Assembly: GCA_964370965.1 (NCBI GenBank)
Contig: CAYJLW010000012.1
Coordinates: 15,263 to 79,262, forward strand
DNA from: CAYJLW01 sp964370965
GTDB lineage: Bacteria > Actinomycetota > Acidimicrobiia > UBA2766
Direction of reading: 5' to 3'
Length of the DNA stretch: 64,000 nt
Both the position numbers and the translations under genes were made by a program. Under the pieces are notes generated by a model. That model had not been told where the DNA came from and ran no database searches. It saw nothing but the letters and a program-made list of their open reading frames with translations. Position 1 is the first letter of the stretch; the number at the start of each line of letters is the position of its first letter. Below, one piece after another: positions 51,980 to 62,150 of the stretch.

Positions 51980-54900
51980 TCAGCCCGGGAGGCGGGGGAA
52001 CGCCAGGCGGAGCTCCGGGGTGACCGTGCGGGCGCGACCGGCGAAGCCGGGCGTGTCCACGGCGACCGTGACCGTCCCGTCGTCCTCGCGCGTGAGCTCC
52101 CACCGGCAGGGGGCGGGGTCGCTGCGCCCAGAGGGGAAGAGACCGGCGTTGAGCTTCGTGAGCGTGCACGTGCCGTCGACCGTGGCCTTCGGGGCGGCGA
52201 CGGCCACGGACTCGATCCCCTGGAGTGCCACGACGTAACGAGCCGGAGCCTGGTTGAACGTGTAGGCGAGCCATCCGGACGGGATGTCGCCTTCACGTGC
52301 CCAGAGCACTCCGAAGATGCCGTCGCGGGACGTCCCGAGAACCGGCGGGCGCGACACGTCCAGGGGTGAGGACCCCGTGACAGCCACAGCCGGCCGCGCC
52401 TGGTCGAGGAAGTCGGCGAGCGTCGCGCTGAGTGTCTGGATCCAGTGCTGGACCAGGGAGCGGGCCAGGTCCGCGAGGTCGGTGGGGTGGGCGCCCCGGC
52501 GGAAGGCGGACTCCGGGACGGGTTCCACGTTGCCGTCCGGGCGCATCCACTCCAGGAAGACCCCGGCGCCGCCGCCGTGTTCCAGCATCTCGGCCCGGAA
52601 GTCGTAGGAGCGGCCGGCGTCCAGGTCGAGGGTCACCCAGGAGTCACCCCACCCGGAGTCGATCACGAGGTCCCCGCCGATCCAGACCTTCAGGGCGTCG
52701 TCCACGAACGTGTGGAATGTCGTGGGCCCGGACCACGCGGGCCTGAACGTTCCGGTCCAGCGGGCGGCGAACCCGTCGTTGTTGACGCCCTCTCCGGGCG
52801 GGTCGTCCCCCCATCCGAAGAAGATGTTCGGGTCGGCACGTTCCAGCGCCGGCGGGTCAGTGAGGGCGTGGTCGTTGAAGTAGGCGCCGTCGAGGCCGGG
52901 CTGGGTGAGGCCGAGGGCCTCGGCGGCACGGGCGAGCTGCTCCGCCAAGATGTCCCCGAGGGCCGCGGTGGCGTCCACGGCGTGGGACAGGACGTTCGCC
53001 GGGACGGCTTCGCGCTCTCCGTCCGGACGCACCCATTGGAGGTGCGCGCCGGCGTCGCCGCCCGTCTCCGACGTCTCCATGCGGATGTCGAGCACACGGC
53101 CGGCATCGAGGTACAGGGGGCCGGACCAGTGCTCGCCGGGGGAGGGGCCGTCGACTACCTGGTGGCCGCCGACCCACACGCTGGAGTTGTCGTCTGCGTA
53201 GGTCACGATGCGGTACTCGCCGGGGATCTGCGGCGTGAGCAGGCCGGTCCAGCGCACTCCGAAGCTGTCGGGATCGACTCCGTCGACGGGGGCGCCCGCC
53301 CACCACCACTGGTCGACGTTGCCCACGATCTCGGTGACGGCCGGCTCCCCGGAGAGGTCGGGGTCGGCGTAGACGTCCCTGGCCAGGCCCGGGCGGTAGA
53401 TGCGCAGGGATGCGGCGGCGCGGTCGACCTCCCTCCGGACGGCGTCGAGGAGGACGGACGCGAAGTCCGTGGCGTGGGTGAGGGCGGAGGCCGGGACCAC
53501 CTGCTGGCCTTCGCCGGGGGGCAGCCATTGCAGCGACGCCCCGGCGTCGCCGCCGTACTCGACGAGCTCCATGCGGACGTCGTAGGTGCGGCCCGCCTCG
53601 AGGAGCACGCGGGCGTCGTTCCCGCCCGCTTGGCCCTGGAGGACGAGGCGGCCGTCGAGCCACAGCTTCACGTCGTCGTCGGTGTAGGTGACCAGCGTGT
53701 AGCGACCGGACGAGGGCGCGGCAATGCGCCCGCTCCAGCGGACGCCGAAGTCGTCGCTGCTCACGCCGGGCGCCGGGGGCCCGTTCCCCCAGGAGGCGTC
53801 GACGACGGCGTCGACCCGCCGGTTCAGCGGGGCACCGGAGAAGTCCGTGTTGTCGAAGAACTCGGCGAGGAGGCCGGGCTCGGTCCGGTAGGCGCGACCC
53901 CAGCCCGCCGTCGCGTCCCGGAGAGCCGCCCGCGCCGCCGCCAGGATGTCGGCGGTGGGTGTCGCCGTCTCGTCCCGGAACCGGAAGACGTCTATGTCGC
54001 CGCCGTTGGTGTCCGTCTCAGGGTCGACGAGGTTGCCGGCCCACGAGCTGAACACCACGTCGCGTCCGCCGTCGGTGACGGCGCCCGCCCGGCTGTCCCC
54101 GTTGGCCTCCACGACGCTGCCGTCGCCGGCGGCCACGGTGTTCACGCGGCGAGTCTCGCCGCTGTCGAGGTCCTTCACGAACACGTCGATGAGGTCGTTG
54201 GCGTCCCCGGGCACGAGGTTCGTGGCGTTCGAGGAGAAGACCACGCTGCGCCCGTCGGGGCTGAGGTCGAGCCAGTGGAAGGCGTCCCCGTCGCCGCTCG
54301 TGCCGTCGCCGGCAGTGCTGGCGAGCTCCAGGGCGTCGAGGCCGCCGTCGAGGTCGCGCACGAAGACGTCCGCGGTGTCGTTGACGTCGCCGGCCGTCAT
54401 GCGCGACGGCGACTGGAAGGCGACGTAGCGGCCGTCCCGGCTGATCGCCGGAGAGCCGCTCCACCACCCGGTGAGACCGTCGACGGACACACCGGCGAGC
54501 CGGGTGGTCGTCCCGCCGCCGTTCACGTAGACGTCGTTGTTGCCGCCGTCGGCGGGGTCGAGGCCGGCCCAGGTGTCGAACGCCACACGGCCGTTGTCGG
54601 CGACGTCGACGCGGCCGTCGGGAATGTCGGGGCCCGGGGACTGGGCACCGTCGGGCCCCACCGTCATGCGGTCGGTCCCCCACCCGTCGAGGTCGAAGCG
54701 GAAGACGTCGCTCGTCTCGTTCGTGTCGCCGGGGACGAGGTTCGACGCGTCGGAGCGGAACGCCACCCACGTCCCGTTGGGGCTGATCGCCGTGAAGCCT
54801 CCACTGGGCCCGTTCGCCTCGCCACCGTCCTCGGCCAGGCTCACCCGGAACGTGGTCCCGGCCTCCCGGTCCCGCACGAACACGTCCGCCGCGCCGTTGG

Positions 54901-57900
54901 CGTCACCGGCGACGAGGTTGGAGGCCTCGGACGTGAAGGCCACGAAGCGGCCGTCTGCGCTCATCGAGGGCCGGTGGGAGGCCCCGTTGCCGTCGCCGCC
55001 GTCCAGCGCGACGCTCACGCGTTCGGTCGTCCCGGCCAGTGTGTCGCGCACGAACACGTCGTCGGTCCAGTTGCGGTCGCCGGCGACGAGGTCGAAGGCT
55101 CCTGAGCTGAAGACGACGTGGCGGCCGTCGTCGCTGACGCCTTCGGGCTGGGCGCCGTCGGACCAGCCGCTGCCCCAGATGCCGGTCACACCGCCTTGGC
55201 CGACGGACACTGCCTCGGTCCCGGCAGGCAGGACGTAGCGCCGGGAGCCGGGGAGGTGGCCGAGGAGCGCCCTCGTGAGGTCGTCGAGGTCGCCGGCGGC
55301 ACCGTTCGCCGCGTCGACGAAAGTCCGGGACCACGCGAGGACGCTCGCCCGGAGCTGGGCCTGCGCCGCGGCCAAGGCGTCCGTCGCGCCCTGGGCCGCC
55401 TGGGTGAGGCGGGCGGCGGCCTCCGCCAGCGCCGCCTGTACGCCGGCCGCGGTGCGGGCGATCCACTCCGGGCCGGCCTGGGCCACCGCCTGGATCCAGG
55501 CGCGCACCTCCGCGACCTTCGCTTGGATCGCCTCACGGATGGCGCTGGGCAGGTCGAGGACGTTCTGGAGGTCCTGTGCGGAGAGGACGACCGGGGCCTT
55601 CTCCAGGAGGTCCGGGACGACGTCGGTGCCGTCGCGCACCGGGTAGCTCGTCGACACGTCGGCGGCGCCGACGAGGTCGGCGGCCGCGAGGTCGGCCCAT
55701 CCGGGAGGCGCGGATCCGGAGATGCTCAGGGCGGCGGTGGCCGGGGTGCCCCGGGCGTCCAGGGTCCACGTGCAGACCCGCTGCGGGTCGTCGTAGCGGA
55801 CGCGCACGATGGAGCGGGGCAGCGACTGGTAGACGGCGCAGGGGCCGGTGCCCGTGGCCGTTGCGCTGTTGTCGTCCATCTCGTCGATGGTGCCGTTCCG
55901 GGACGCGAAGGTCAGGGACGTCCACTCCGTTGTGGTCACGGCGTAGGCGAGGCTGTCGGAGCCCGTGAAGAAGTAGGCGGCGGAACCCCTGGGCGCCTCC
56001 CCCGGGCGCCGGCTCAGATCCACGGCCAGGCGACCCCCGGGCGCAGTCCGGCGGAACACCGTGGCGGCCCCGTATCCGCCGTCGTCGTCCAGGTAGGGGG
56101 GTGTGGGCCCCGCCAGCGGGAGCCTCACCTGCCAGTCCGTGAAGCGCAGCCAGGCCCAGGACTTGACGGCGCGCAGGGCACCGTCGAAGGGGCCGCCGTC
56201 GCCGCCGCCGGACGTCTGGGAGCGCACGGCCCGGACGACCTCCGCCTCGAGGACGGCGTGGGCGCCGTCGTGGAGGGCCGTGTCCGTGATGCCGTACACC
56301 ATGGCGTCGACGGCACCGTTGACCCCGTCGCTCACCCAGCCCAGCCACTCCGGGGCGTCCCCTTGCAGGTAGGCCTCCCACTCGTCGAGGGTGGCGGCGA
56401 GGTTGGCGTCCACCCAGGCGATCGTGGCGTCGAGGAGGCCCAGGATCGGCGCCTTCCAGCTCTCGTCCCCCTGGCCCTGCCCCTGGCGGTCGAAGTAGGT
56501 GTTCGCGGCACCGCGGAGCCCCTCGAAGACGCCGTCGACGTCGGCCTGGACGGTCGCGGCGACGCGGTGCAGCTTCGTGCGGAAGGTCTCGGTGTCGTCC
56601 CCCTTCAGCATGGCGAGGTACTGGTCGATCGCGAGCACGAGGCTGTCGAGGCCGGAGAGCACGCCGGAGAACGCGCCCACGACGGTGCTCACGAGGAGCT
56701 CGGAGGCCTCGCAGACGAGGTCGGGCTCCTGGCCCGTGCAGACCACGAGCTGGTCGAGGACGCCGCCGCCGATCTCGTCGACACGCGTGTGGAGCGCCGT
56801 CGCGAGGGCGTCGACGTCGGCGGGGAGGCGTTGGCGGACGGCCTGGACGTCGGCGACGCGCGCGTCCAGGAGGGCGGCGACGTCGGCGACGACCGCCACG
56901 ACGGCGCTGCGGGCCGCCTCGACGCTCTCGGCCGCGGCGGGGCGGGCGACCGCCACGGCGGCGACGGCCTCGCCCAAGGCATGCACCAGCGGGTTGTCGA
57001 CCCCGAGCAGGGTCACGGCGGCGTCCCGGGCGGCGACGAGCCCGTCCTGGGTGGCGAGGACGAGGGACTCGACGCGTTCCTGGACGCCGGTCAGGGACCC
57101 CCGCAAGGCGTCGAGGTTCCCGGCGCCGGCCGCGGCGAAGCCCTCCAGCGCGGCGGCCGCCGCGGCCACTCTGTCCGTGACGTTGGCGCCGATGGCGTCG
57201 ACCGTGACCTGGCGTGTGGCACGGAGGCTGTCGCGGACAGAGCCGAGCTGCGCCGCCAGGGCGACGGCCCGGTCCCCGATCGCCGCGGGGATCCCGTTCA
57301 CGGCTTCGACCCAGGCCGCCGGCGTGGAGGCGGCCCAGTCCTCCACGGCGGCCGTGGTGGCCTGCTCCGCCGCGTCGAGGGCACCGCGAGCACCGGCGAG
57401 AGCCGCGTCGACGCCCTCGAAGAGCCCGGCTGTGAGGCCGCGCTGGAGGTCCTCGACGACCGCGGCGAGGGAGCCGGGACCGTCGCCGGCGACGAAGGCG
57501 TCCCAGCCCCGCACGGCGTCTACGAGACGGTCGAAGGCCGACGTACCGGCCTGGAAGAGGGACTCCAGGGCGCGTTCCTCTGCAGCCGGCGGGCCGGCGA
57601 GGTCCGCGGCGACGGCGTCCAGCGCTGCCAGGGTCTGGTCGAAGGCGTCGAGCACGGAGTTGTGCCGGCGCAGGGAACGCTCGACCACGGTGACGACCGC
57701 GTTCAGGACCGTCTTCAGGAGGGCGACCGTGAACACGTCGGCGTGCAGCCTGTCGACGACCTCCCAGCGCCAGCGGTGCAGGGACCCGACAAGAGCCTCG
57801 GTCTCGTAGGCGGGGCGGTCCGCGGCGAGCAGGCCGGAGAGGGCGACGAGGCCGTCGCGGACCTCCGGGAGCGTGGGAAGGGCCTTGACCGCCGGTTCCG

Positions 57901-60900
57901 TGAGCATGCGCCAGAGGCCCGCTCGGAACTCGTCGTCGCGGTCGGCGCGGGTTGCGGCCTCCCAGTCGAGCAGCGGCCGGACGGTGAGGAGGGCGCGGAG
58001 GGAGTCGAGGAGCCCGCCGGTGGGGGCGACGCGGTCGCGGATCGCCTCGACACCGGAGGAGACGTCGTCGAGGGCACGGCGGGCGCCCCCGTAGAACGTG
58101 TCCGCCCCGCCCAGGAGGGCGCCCTCGATCCCCTGGAGGGCGGCGACGAGCGCGGACACGTCGATGCCCTCCCCGGCTCGGGCGAGGGCGTCGACGGCGC
58201 GCGAGAGGAGGGCGTCGGCGCTGTCGAAGGCCGCGCCGACGCCCTGCTGGGCGGCGCCGGCGAGGTCGGCGGCGGCCCCTGTGAGGGCCGCCGCGAGGTT
58301 CCCGGCGTTGGTCAGGATCACGCTCTGCAACGAGTCGACGCCGTTCCGGAGGAGGTCCAGGAGGTCGCCGGTGCTCTGGGGGAGGGAACCCAGCGCGGCC
58401 GACAAGGAGTCCAGGAGGCCGGTGACCGTGTCGCTCACCACGGCCGACGCGGACGCGACGGCGTCTTGGGTGCCGCCGAGGCCGTCCTCCAGCCCGCCCA
58501 AGAGGCCCTCGGCCCCCTGTGCCACGCCGGCGGCGACGCCGTTGACGCCGTCCACGACCTGGCCGGCGAGGAAGTCGCGCCCTCCGGCGACGGCGTTCTC
58601 CACCCCGGCGAAGACGCCGTCGAGGCGGCCGAGGCCCTCCATCGCCCGGTCGACGAACGCGTGCAGGTTGGGCACGACGCGTCCGTAGAGCTGCGTGAGC
58701 GAGGGGACGAGGAAGTCCGCGAAGCCCTCGCCGAGGGCGAGCACGTTCGCCTGCGCGCTGGTGATCGCGGACCGGGTAGCGGACAGGAAGCCCCGGCCGA
58801 GGTCGATGACGCCGCCGATGAACGTGTTCGCCAGCCAGACGTCGAAACCGTCAATGGCGCTCTGGATCGCGCCCGCGACCCCGTTCACCGCCATGCGGAC
58901 GACCTCGGTCAGGGAGGGCAGGTCCCCCCACTCCGGGGGGATGTTCGCCCCGAGGGTGTTGGCCAGCGTGACGAAGGCCGACAGGCCGGCCTGCACGCCG
59001 CTGTAGCCCGTGAAGAGGCTCACGGCGTCGGCGAAGAAGCCGAACGCCGGGCTGTCCACCGTGGTGACGAAGGCGACCCGGACGTCCTCGACGCCTTGGC
59101 GGAGGTAGTCGATGCCGAACGTGTCGACGCGGCCGTCGCCGTCGGTGTCCTTGCCGTAGAGAAGCTCGATGAGCCGGTCGGCGAAGTAGTTCAGGTCGGC
59201 GTCGTCCGGGATCGCCTCGATGCCGTCGCGCACCGACTGGGCGAGCTGGTAGATGCCGTCGAGACGGGCCATCGCCTGCGCGACGGCCGTCCCCGCCCAG
59301 GCCGCCAGGGCGGCGTCGGCGAGGGCGTCGCCCACGAAGGGCACCACCCGCACCGTGTTGACGACGTCGACGACCGCCGCGTTCACGGACACCACCGGCT
59401 GGTGGACGTGCTCGTCGAGCCATTGCACGATCGGGTCTATCGCCGGCAGGAGGCCTTCGCGAAGGTGCTTCCCCCATGTGTTCTGGGCCTGGTCGAGGAG
59501 AGCGAGGACATCTTCGCGCGTGGGGCCGCCACCCGAAGGGAGCTGGAAGTCCTCCACGCGGTAGCGCAGGGAACGGAGCTGGGACTTGAAGCCCTCGGTG
59601 TCGTCGCGGAGGCCCGCCACCCGCTGCAGGAGCGGCGCCCTGAGCTGGTCCCAGACGCCGTCCTTGACGAGGTCGCCGGGGTCCTCCATGTCGTTGAGAA
59701 GCGTGACGTGGAGGTTCTGGTCGGGGACGTCGAGGAGGTCGGTCTCGGGGACGTCGAGGAGGAGGCTGGTGTCGGGACGGGTGACGCGCAGGGCCATGGT
59801 GCGCCTGCGGGTGCCGGCCCCGGGGACCTCGGAGAAGCCCCAGCGGCACTGTCCGCGGCGGCGGTCGAGGACGGGCGCCGTGGCCACGGGCAGGTTGCGG
59901 GGCACCGACCAGACGTCGCAGGGGCCCGTGAGGTTCGCGTAGCCGCCGGTGGCCCCCGCGGTGTAGAAGTCGCCGCCCGTGAACGTGTCGGACACGACGC
60001 GCCACACCCGGCTCCTCGTCGCCAGCTCGTAGACGGCCTCGCCTTCCGCTTGGCCGTCACGGGGGCGGGCGAGGGCGACCTCGAAGCGTCCCTTGGCGGA
60101 GCCCAGCCACTGGCCGGCGTGGTCGTCGTCGACGAGCGCCCCGTTGGAGAAGCCGCCCCCGAGGACGCCGGCGAAGCCGTCCCAGGGAGGGGGGCCGAGG
60201 TCGAGGATGCGCGTGTACCAGGTGCCGGAGCGCTGGTACTGGGCGAGGGCGTAGCGGCCGTCGGCGCTGATCTCGGGGCGGAGCGTGAGATCGGTGGCGC
60301 CGGCGACCGTGGGGACGTACACGGGCGCCAAGGCGGCGTCGCCCGGTTGCCACGTGAAGTAGGGGCCGGGGTAGACCCCTTGGTCGTTGCGGGGTGTCTG
60401 GGAGACCAGGACCTTGCCCGTGTCGCCGATCGCCTGGCGGGCGCGCTTGTCGCTCCAGCCGACGACGATCGAACCGGAGGGGGGAGCGGAGGCCTGGTGC
60501 GTGTAGCGGTTCAGGACCCGGGCGTTGCCGCAGTCCAGGAGCCACTGGCCGTTCTGGCTCATGGCGCAGACGTTCGTGCCGGGACCGTAGGCCGGGAGGT
60601 CTTGGGCGGTGAGGACCACGCCTCCGTCTGTGGTCATGGGCAGGTGGACCTCGTAGTTCGTCCGCCACCCGTTCGCCCAGTAGTCGAAGGCGGGCCCGGG
60701 GTCCGCCAGCACGCTCGCGCCCCGGTTGAGCTGTTCGCCCAGCCACCAGCGGGCGCCGGTAGGGAAGAACTTCGCGTACTTGTAGGAGCAGCCCTGTGGG
60801 ATGGGGTAGTAGCAGTACCAGCCCGCCCAGGCTCCGGCCATCCCGAGGGTGCCAACCGCGTAGTCGCCGTTGTAGAAGTTCGAGGAGTTGGCGAAGACCC

Positions 60901-61900
60901 AGTTGAAGACCTCCTGGAACTCCGCCGCTGCCGGGTAGCGGGACCGGCTCACGGAGAACAGGGCCTCGCCGCTGTCTGTGACGTCGTAGAGGGCGAGGTC
61001 GCCGTCGTTGGTCGTGTCCCGCAGCGAGTCGACGCCGCTCTCGCGGATCACGTCCCCGCCTCGCAACGAGACGGAGTAGACGTCGTTCTCGCCCACGAGC
61101 GGGTCCGAGGTGGTCACGAGCGGGGCAGTGTTGGCCGGGAACCAGCTCGCGTCGGTCCAGCCGCGCCGGCAGACGGGCCCTCCGGTGCCCGAAGACGGGG
61201 GGGAGCCCTGCCAGGGCCACCAGCCGGACCCACCCCCGGAGCCCCAGACCGCCCCCGTGATCTTCGATCCGGTGAGGCCGCCGGTGCCGTGGTACCAGTG
61301 GCCCGTCATGCCGCCGCCGTCCTGGGCCGTGCAGGCGTCGTCCGCCGAGAGGGTCTTGGGGGTACGCACGGCGAGGTAGTTCAGGTTGCGGCTCAACGCC
61401 ATCTCGTGGCTGCTTCCGCGACGGAGCTCGTCGGCGGGCGCGCAGGTCCTCGTCAGGGTCGACTCGGCGGGCAACGGGTAGGTCTGGGGCCGGTACCAGA
61501 CCTGCGGGTCGGTGAGGAGCTCGGGCAGGCTGAGGCCGTAGCTCCCGAGGCCGCAGGCCGTGGCGCCGCCGCTGGTGACGAGCAACGACGTGCCGCTCTC
61601 GGCCAGGACGCCCTCGCGGCCCTGTACCTCCGGCGAGAGCCACCTACCGACAGGGATGATCTGCCCGCCGTCGCCCGCCCCCGCTTCTCGGGGCACTCCC
61701 AGGTCCGCGACCGACGCCGAGGCGCCCGGGGCGGCGACGACGCCGGGCCCGGCCGCTACCAGCGGAACACGGGGCGAGGCGGCGGCGGGAGCGGTCTGGA
61801 TCGAGGCGAGGAGGGCGCTGCACACAGCGAGGCAGACCACTGCGGTGGCGGCGCGCCGCTGGTGACGGCAAGTGCTCTGCTCACGGCCTCGTCCAGCCAC
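51980..61900 (-). CDS. Giant secreted multidomain protein (PD40-like propeller, three PA14 domains, repeated two-Cys module)
   Basis: 3306 residues, about 340 kDa, from GTG 61900. Parts, with rough residues: signal peptide (1-42, VVCLAVCSALLASI then APAAA); a beta-rich region (45-600) with some PD40-like stretches; two-Cys module copy 1 (600-705); a long alanine-rich helical region (730-1900) with a calcium-loop-like DTDGDGRVD near 920; module copy 2 (1950-2060); another helical stretch; a seven-repeat propeller of the SADGRFVAFTS...DVFVRD type (2225-2640); three PA14 domains (2670-2810, 2835-2965, 3000-3130); module copy 3 (3190-3306). PA14 domains usually bind glycans. No anchor, LPxTG or membrane helix is seen at the C-terminus. 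An exported surface or matrix protein is the best guess; the function is unknown. Confidence 0.85.
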   Translation of the reverse strand: MAGRGREQSTCRHQRRAATAVVCLAVCSALLASIQTAPAAASPRVPLVAAGPGVVAAPGASASVADLGVPREAGAGDGGQIIPVGRWLSPEVQGREGVLAESGTSLLVTSGGATACGLGSYGLSLPELLTDPQVWYRPQTYPLPAESTLTRTCAPADELRRGSSHEMALSRNLNYLAVRTPKTLSADDACTAQDGGGMTGHWYHGTGGLTGSKITGAVWGSGGGSGWWPWQGSPPSSGTGGPVCRRGWTDASWFPANTAPLVTTSDPLVGENDVYSVSLRGGDVIRESGVDSLRDTTNDGDLALYDVTDSGEALFSVSRSRYPAAAEFQEVFNWVFANSSNFYNGDYAVGTLGMAGAWAGWYCYYPIPQGCSYKYAKFFPTGARWWLGEQLNRGASVLADPGPAFDYWANGWRTNYEVHLPMTTDGGVVLTAQDLPAYGPGTNVCAMSQNGQWLLDCGNARVLNRYTHQASAPPSGSIVVGWSDKRARQAIGDTGKVLVSQTPRNDQGVYPGPYFTWQPGDAALAPVYVPTVAGATDLTLRPEISADGRYALAQYQRSGTWYTRILDLGPPPWDGFAGVLGGGFSNGALVDDDHAGQWLGSAKGRFEVALARPRDGQAEGEAVYELATRSRVWRVVSDTFTGGDFYTAGATGGYANLTGPCDVWSVPRNLPVATAPVLDRRRGQCRWGFSEVPGAGTRRRTMALRVTRPDTSLLLDVPETDLLDVPDQNLHVTLLNDMEDPGDLVKDGVWDQLRAPLLQRVAGLRDDTEGFKSQLRSLRYRVEDFQLPSGGGPTREDVLALLDQAQNTWGKHLREGLLPAIDPIVQWLDEHVHQPVVSVNAAVVDVVNTVRVVPFVGDALADAALAAWAGTAVAQAMARLDGIYQLAQSVRDGIEAIPDDADLNYFADRLIELLYGKDTDGDGRVDTFGIDYLRQGVEDVRVAFVTTVDSPAFGFFADAVSLFTGYSGVQAGLSAFVTLANTLGANIPPEWGDLPSLTEVVRMAVNGVAGAIQSAIDGFDVWLANTFIGGVIDLGRGFLSATRSAITSAQANVLALGEGFADFLVPSLTQLYGRVVPNLHAFVDRAMEGLGRLDGVFAGVENAVAGGRDFLAGQVVDGVNGVAAGVAQGAEGLLGGLEDGLGGTQDAVASASAVVSDTVTGLLDSLSAALGSLPQSTGDLLDLLRNGVDSLQSVILTNAGNLAAALTGAAADLAGAAQQGVGAAFDSADALLSRAVDALARAGEGIDVSALVAALQGIEGALLGGADTFYGGARRALDDVSSGVEAIRDRVAPTGGLLDSLRALLTVRPLLDWEAATRADRDDEFRAGLWRMLTEPAVKALPTLPEVRDGLVALSGLLAADRPAYETEALVGSLHRWRWEVVDRLHADVFTVALLKTVLNAVVTVVERSLRRHNSVLDAFDQTLAALDAVAADLAGPPAAEERALESLFQAGTSAFDRLVDAVRGWDAFVAGDGPGSLAAVVEDLQRGLTAGLFEGVDAALAGARGALDAAEQATTAAVEDWAASTPAAWVEAVNGIPAAIGDRAVALAAQLGSVRDSLRATRQVTVDAIGANVTDRVAAAAAALEGFAAAGAGNLDALRGSLTGVQERVESLVLATQDGLVAARDAAVTLLGVDNPLVHALGEAVAAVAVARPAAAESVEAARSAVVAVVADVAALLDARVADVQAVRQRLPADVDALATALHTRVDEIGGGVLDQLVVCTGQEPDLVCEASELLVSTVVGAFSGVLSGLDSLVLAIDQYLAMLKGDDTETFRTKLHRVAATVQADVDGVFEGLRGAANTYFDRQGQGQGDESWKAPILGLLDATIAWVDANLAATLDEWEAYLQGDAPEWLGWVSDGVNGAVDAMVYGITDTALHDGAHAVLEAEVVRAVRSQTSGGGDGGPFDGALRAVKSWAWLRFTDWQVRLPLAGPTPPYLDDDGGYGAATVFRRTAPGGRLAVDLSRRPGEAPRGSAAYFFTGSDSLAYAVTTTEWTSLTFASRNGTIDEMDDNSATATGTGPCAVYQSLPRSIVRVRYDDPQRVCTWTLDARGTPATAALSISGSAPPGWADLAAADLVGAADVSTSYPVRDGTDVVPDLLEKAPVVLSAQDLQNVLDLPSAIREAIQAKVAEVRAWIQAVAQAGPEWIARTAAGVQAALAEAAARLTQAAQGATDALAAAQAQLRASVLAWSRTFVDAANGAAGDLDDLTRALLGHLPGSRRYVLPAGTEAVSVGQGGVTGIWGSGWSDGAQPEGVSDDGRHVVFSSGAFDLVAGDRNWTDDVFVRDTLAGTTERVSVALDGGDGNGASHRPSMSADGRFVAFTSEASNLVAGDANGAADVFVRDREAGTTFRVSLAEDGGEANGPSGGFTAISPNGTWVAFRSDASNLVPGDTNETSDVFRFDLDGWGTDRMTVGPDGAQSPGPDIPDGRVDVADNGRVAFDTWAGLDPADGGNNDVYVNGGGTTTRLAGVSVDGLTGWWSGSPAISRDGRYVAFQSPSRMTAGDVNDTADVFVRDLDGGLDALELASTAGDGTSGDGDAFHWLDLSPDGRSVVFSSNATNLVPGDANDLIDVFVKDLDSGETRRVNTVAAGDGSVVEANGDSRAGAVTDGGRDVVFSSWAGNLVDPETDTNGGDIDVFRFRDETATPTADILAAARAALRDATAGWGRAYRTEPGLLAEFFDNTDFSGAPLNRRVDAVVDASWGNGPPAPGVSSDDFGVRWSGRIAAPSSGRYTLVTYTDDDVKLWLDGRLVLQGQAGGNDARVLLEAGRTYDVRMELVEYGGDAGASLQWLPPGEGQQVVPASALTHATDFASVLLDAVRREVDRAAASLRIYRPGLARDVYADPDLSGEPAVTEIVGNVDQWWWAGAPVDGVDPDSFGVRWTGLLTPQIPGEYRIVTYADDNSSVWVGGHQVVDGPSPGEHWSGPLYLDAGRVLDIRMETSETGGDAGAHLQWVRPDGEREAVPANVLSHAVDATAALGDILAEQLARAAEALGLTQPGLDGAYFNDHALTDPPALERADPNIFFGWGDDPPGEGVNNDGFAARWTGTFRPAWSGPTTFHTFVDDALKVWIGGDLVIDSGWGDSWVTLDLDAGRSYDFRAEMLEHGGGAGVFLEWMRPDGNVEPVPESAFRRGAHPTDLADLARSLVQHWIQTLSATLADFLDQARPAVAVTGSSPLDVSRPPVLGTSRDGIFGVLWAREGDIPSGWLAYTFNQAPARYVVALQGIESVAVAAPKATVDGTCTLTKLNAGLFPSGRSDPAPCRWELTREDDGTVTVAVDTPGFAGRARTVTPELRLAFPRLPG

Positions 61901-62150
61901 GGCCTTCGGTGCCTCCCTCTTCCCTGCCCTGTGCTCATCTGCCCTGTTGCGCTGCCCGGTCTTGGCCCAGCTCGTCCGGCCGGAGCGCGCCGGCGACCGA
62001 CCGGGGCCATTGCGGCCAGGGTAACGGCCGCCGCGAAACGTTTGTACCGCGTTCTTGTGCCAGATGTCTTCCGGCGGCGTCCGGGCGTGGCCTTCGCCCG
62101 TCGGGCATCATCGGGGCGGACGGCGGAGACCACTTGAGCGGTGAGAGTCG

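Noticed and set aside
56000..59700. Phage tape-measure protein as the origin of the helical region of the giant gene
   Set aside because: The helical, alanine-rich look is similar, but the protein has a signal peptide, PA14 and propeller domains, and no phage genes are near.
55118..62137. A 2339-codon open frame antisense to the giant gene
   Set aside because: High-GC coding DNA keeps some antisense frames open. Its composition is that of a shadow, it has no domain, and the minus-strand gene has a signal peptide, PA14 and propeller repeats.
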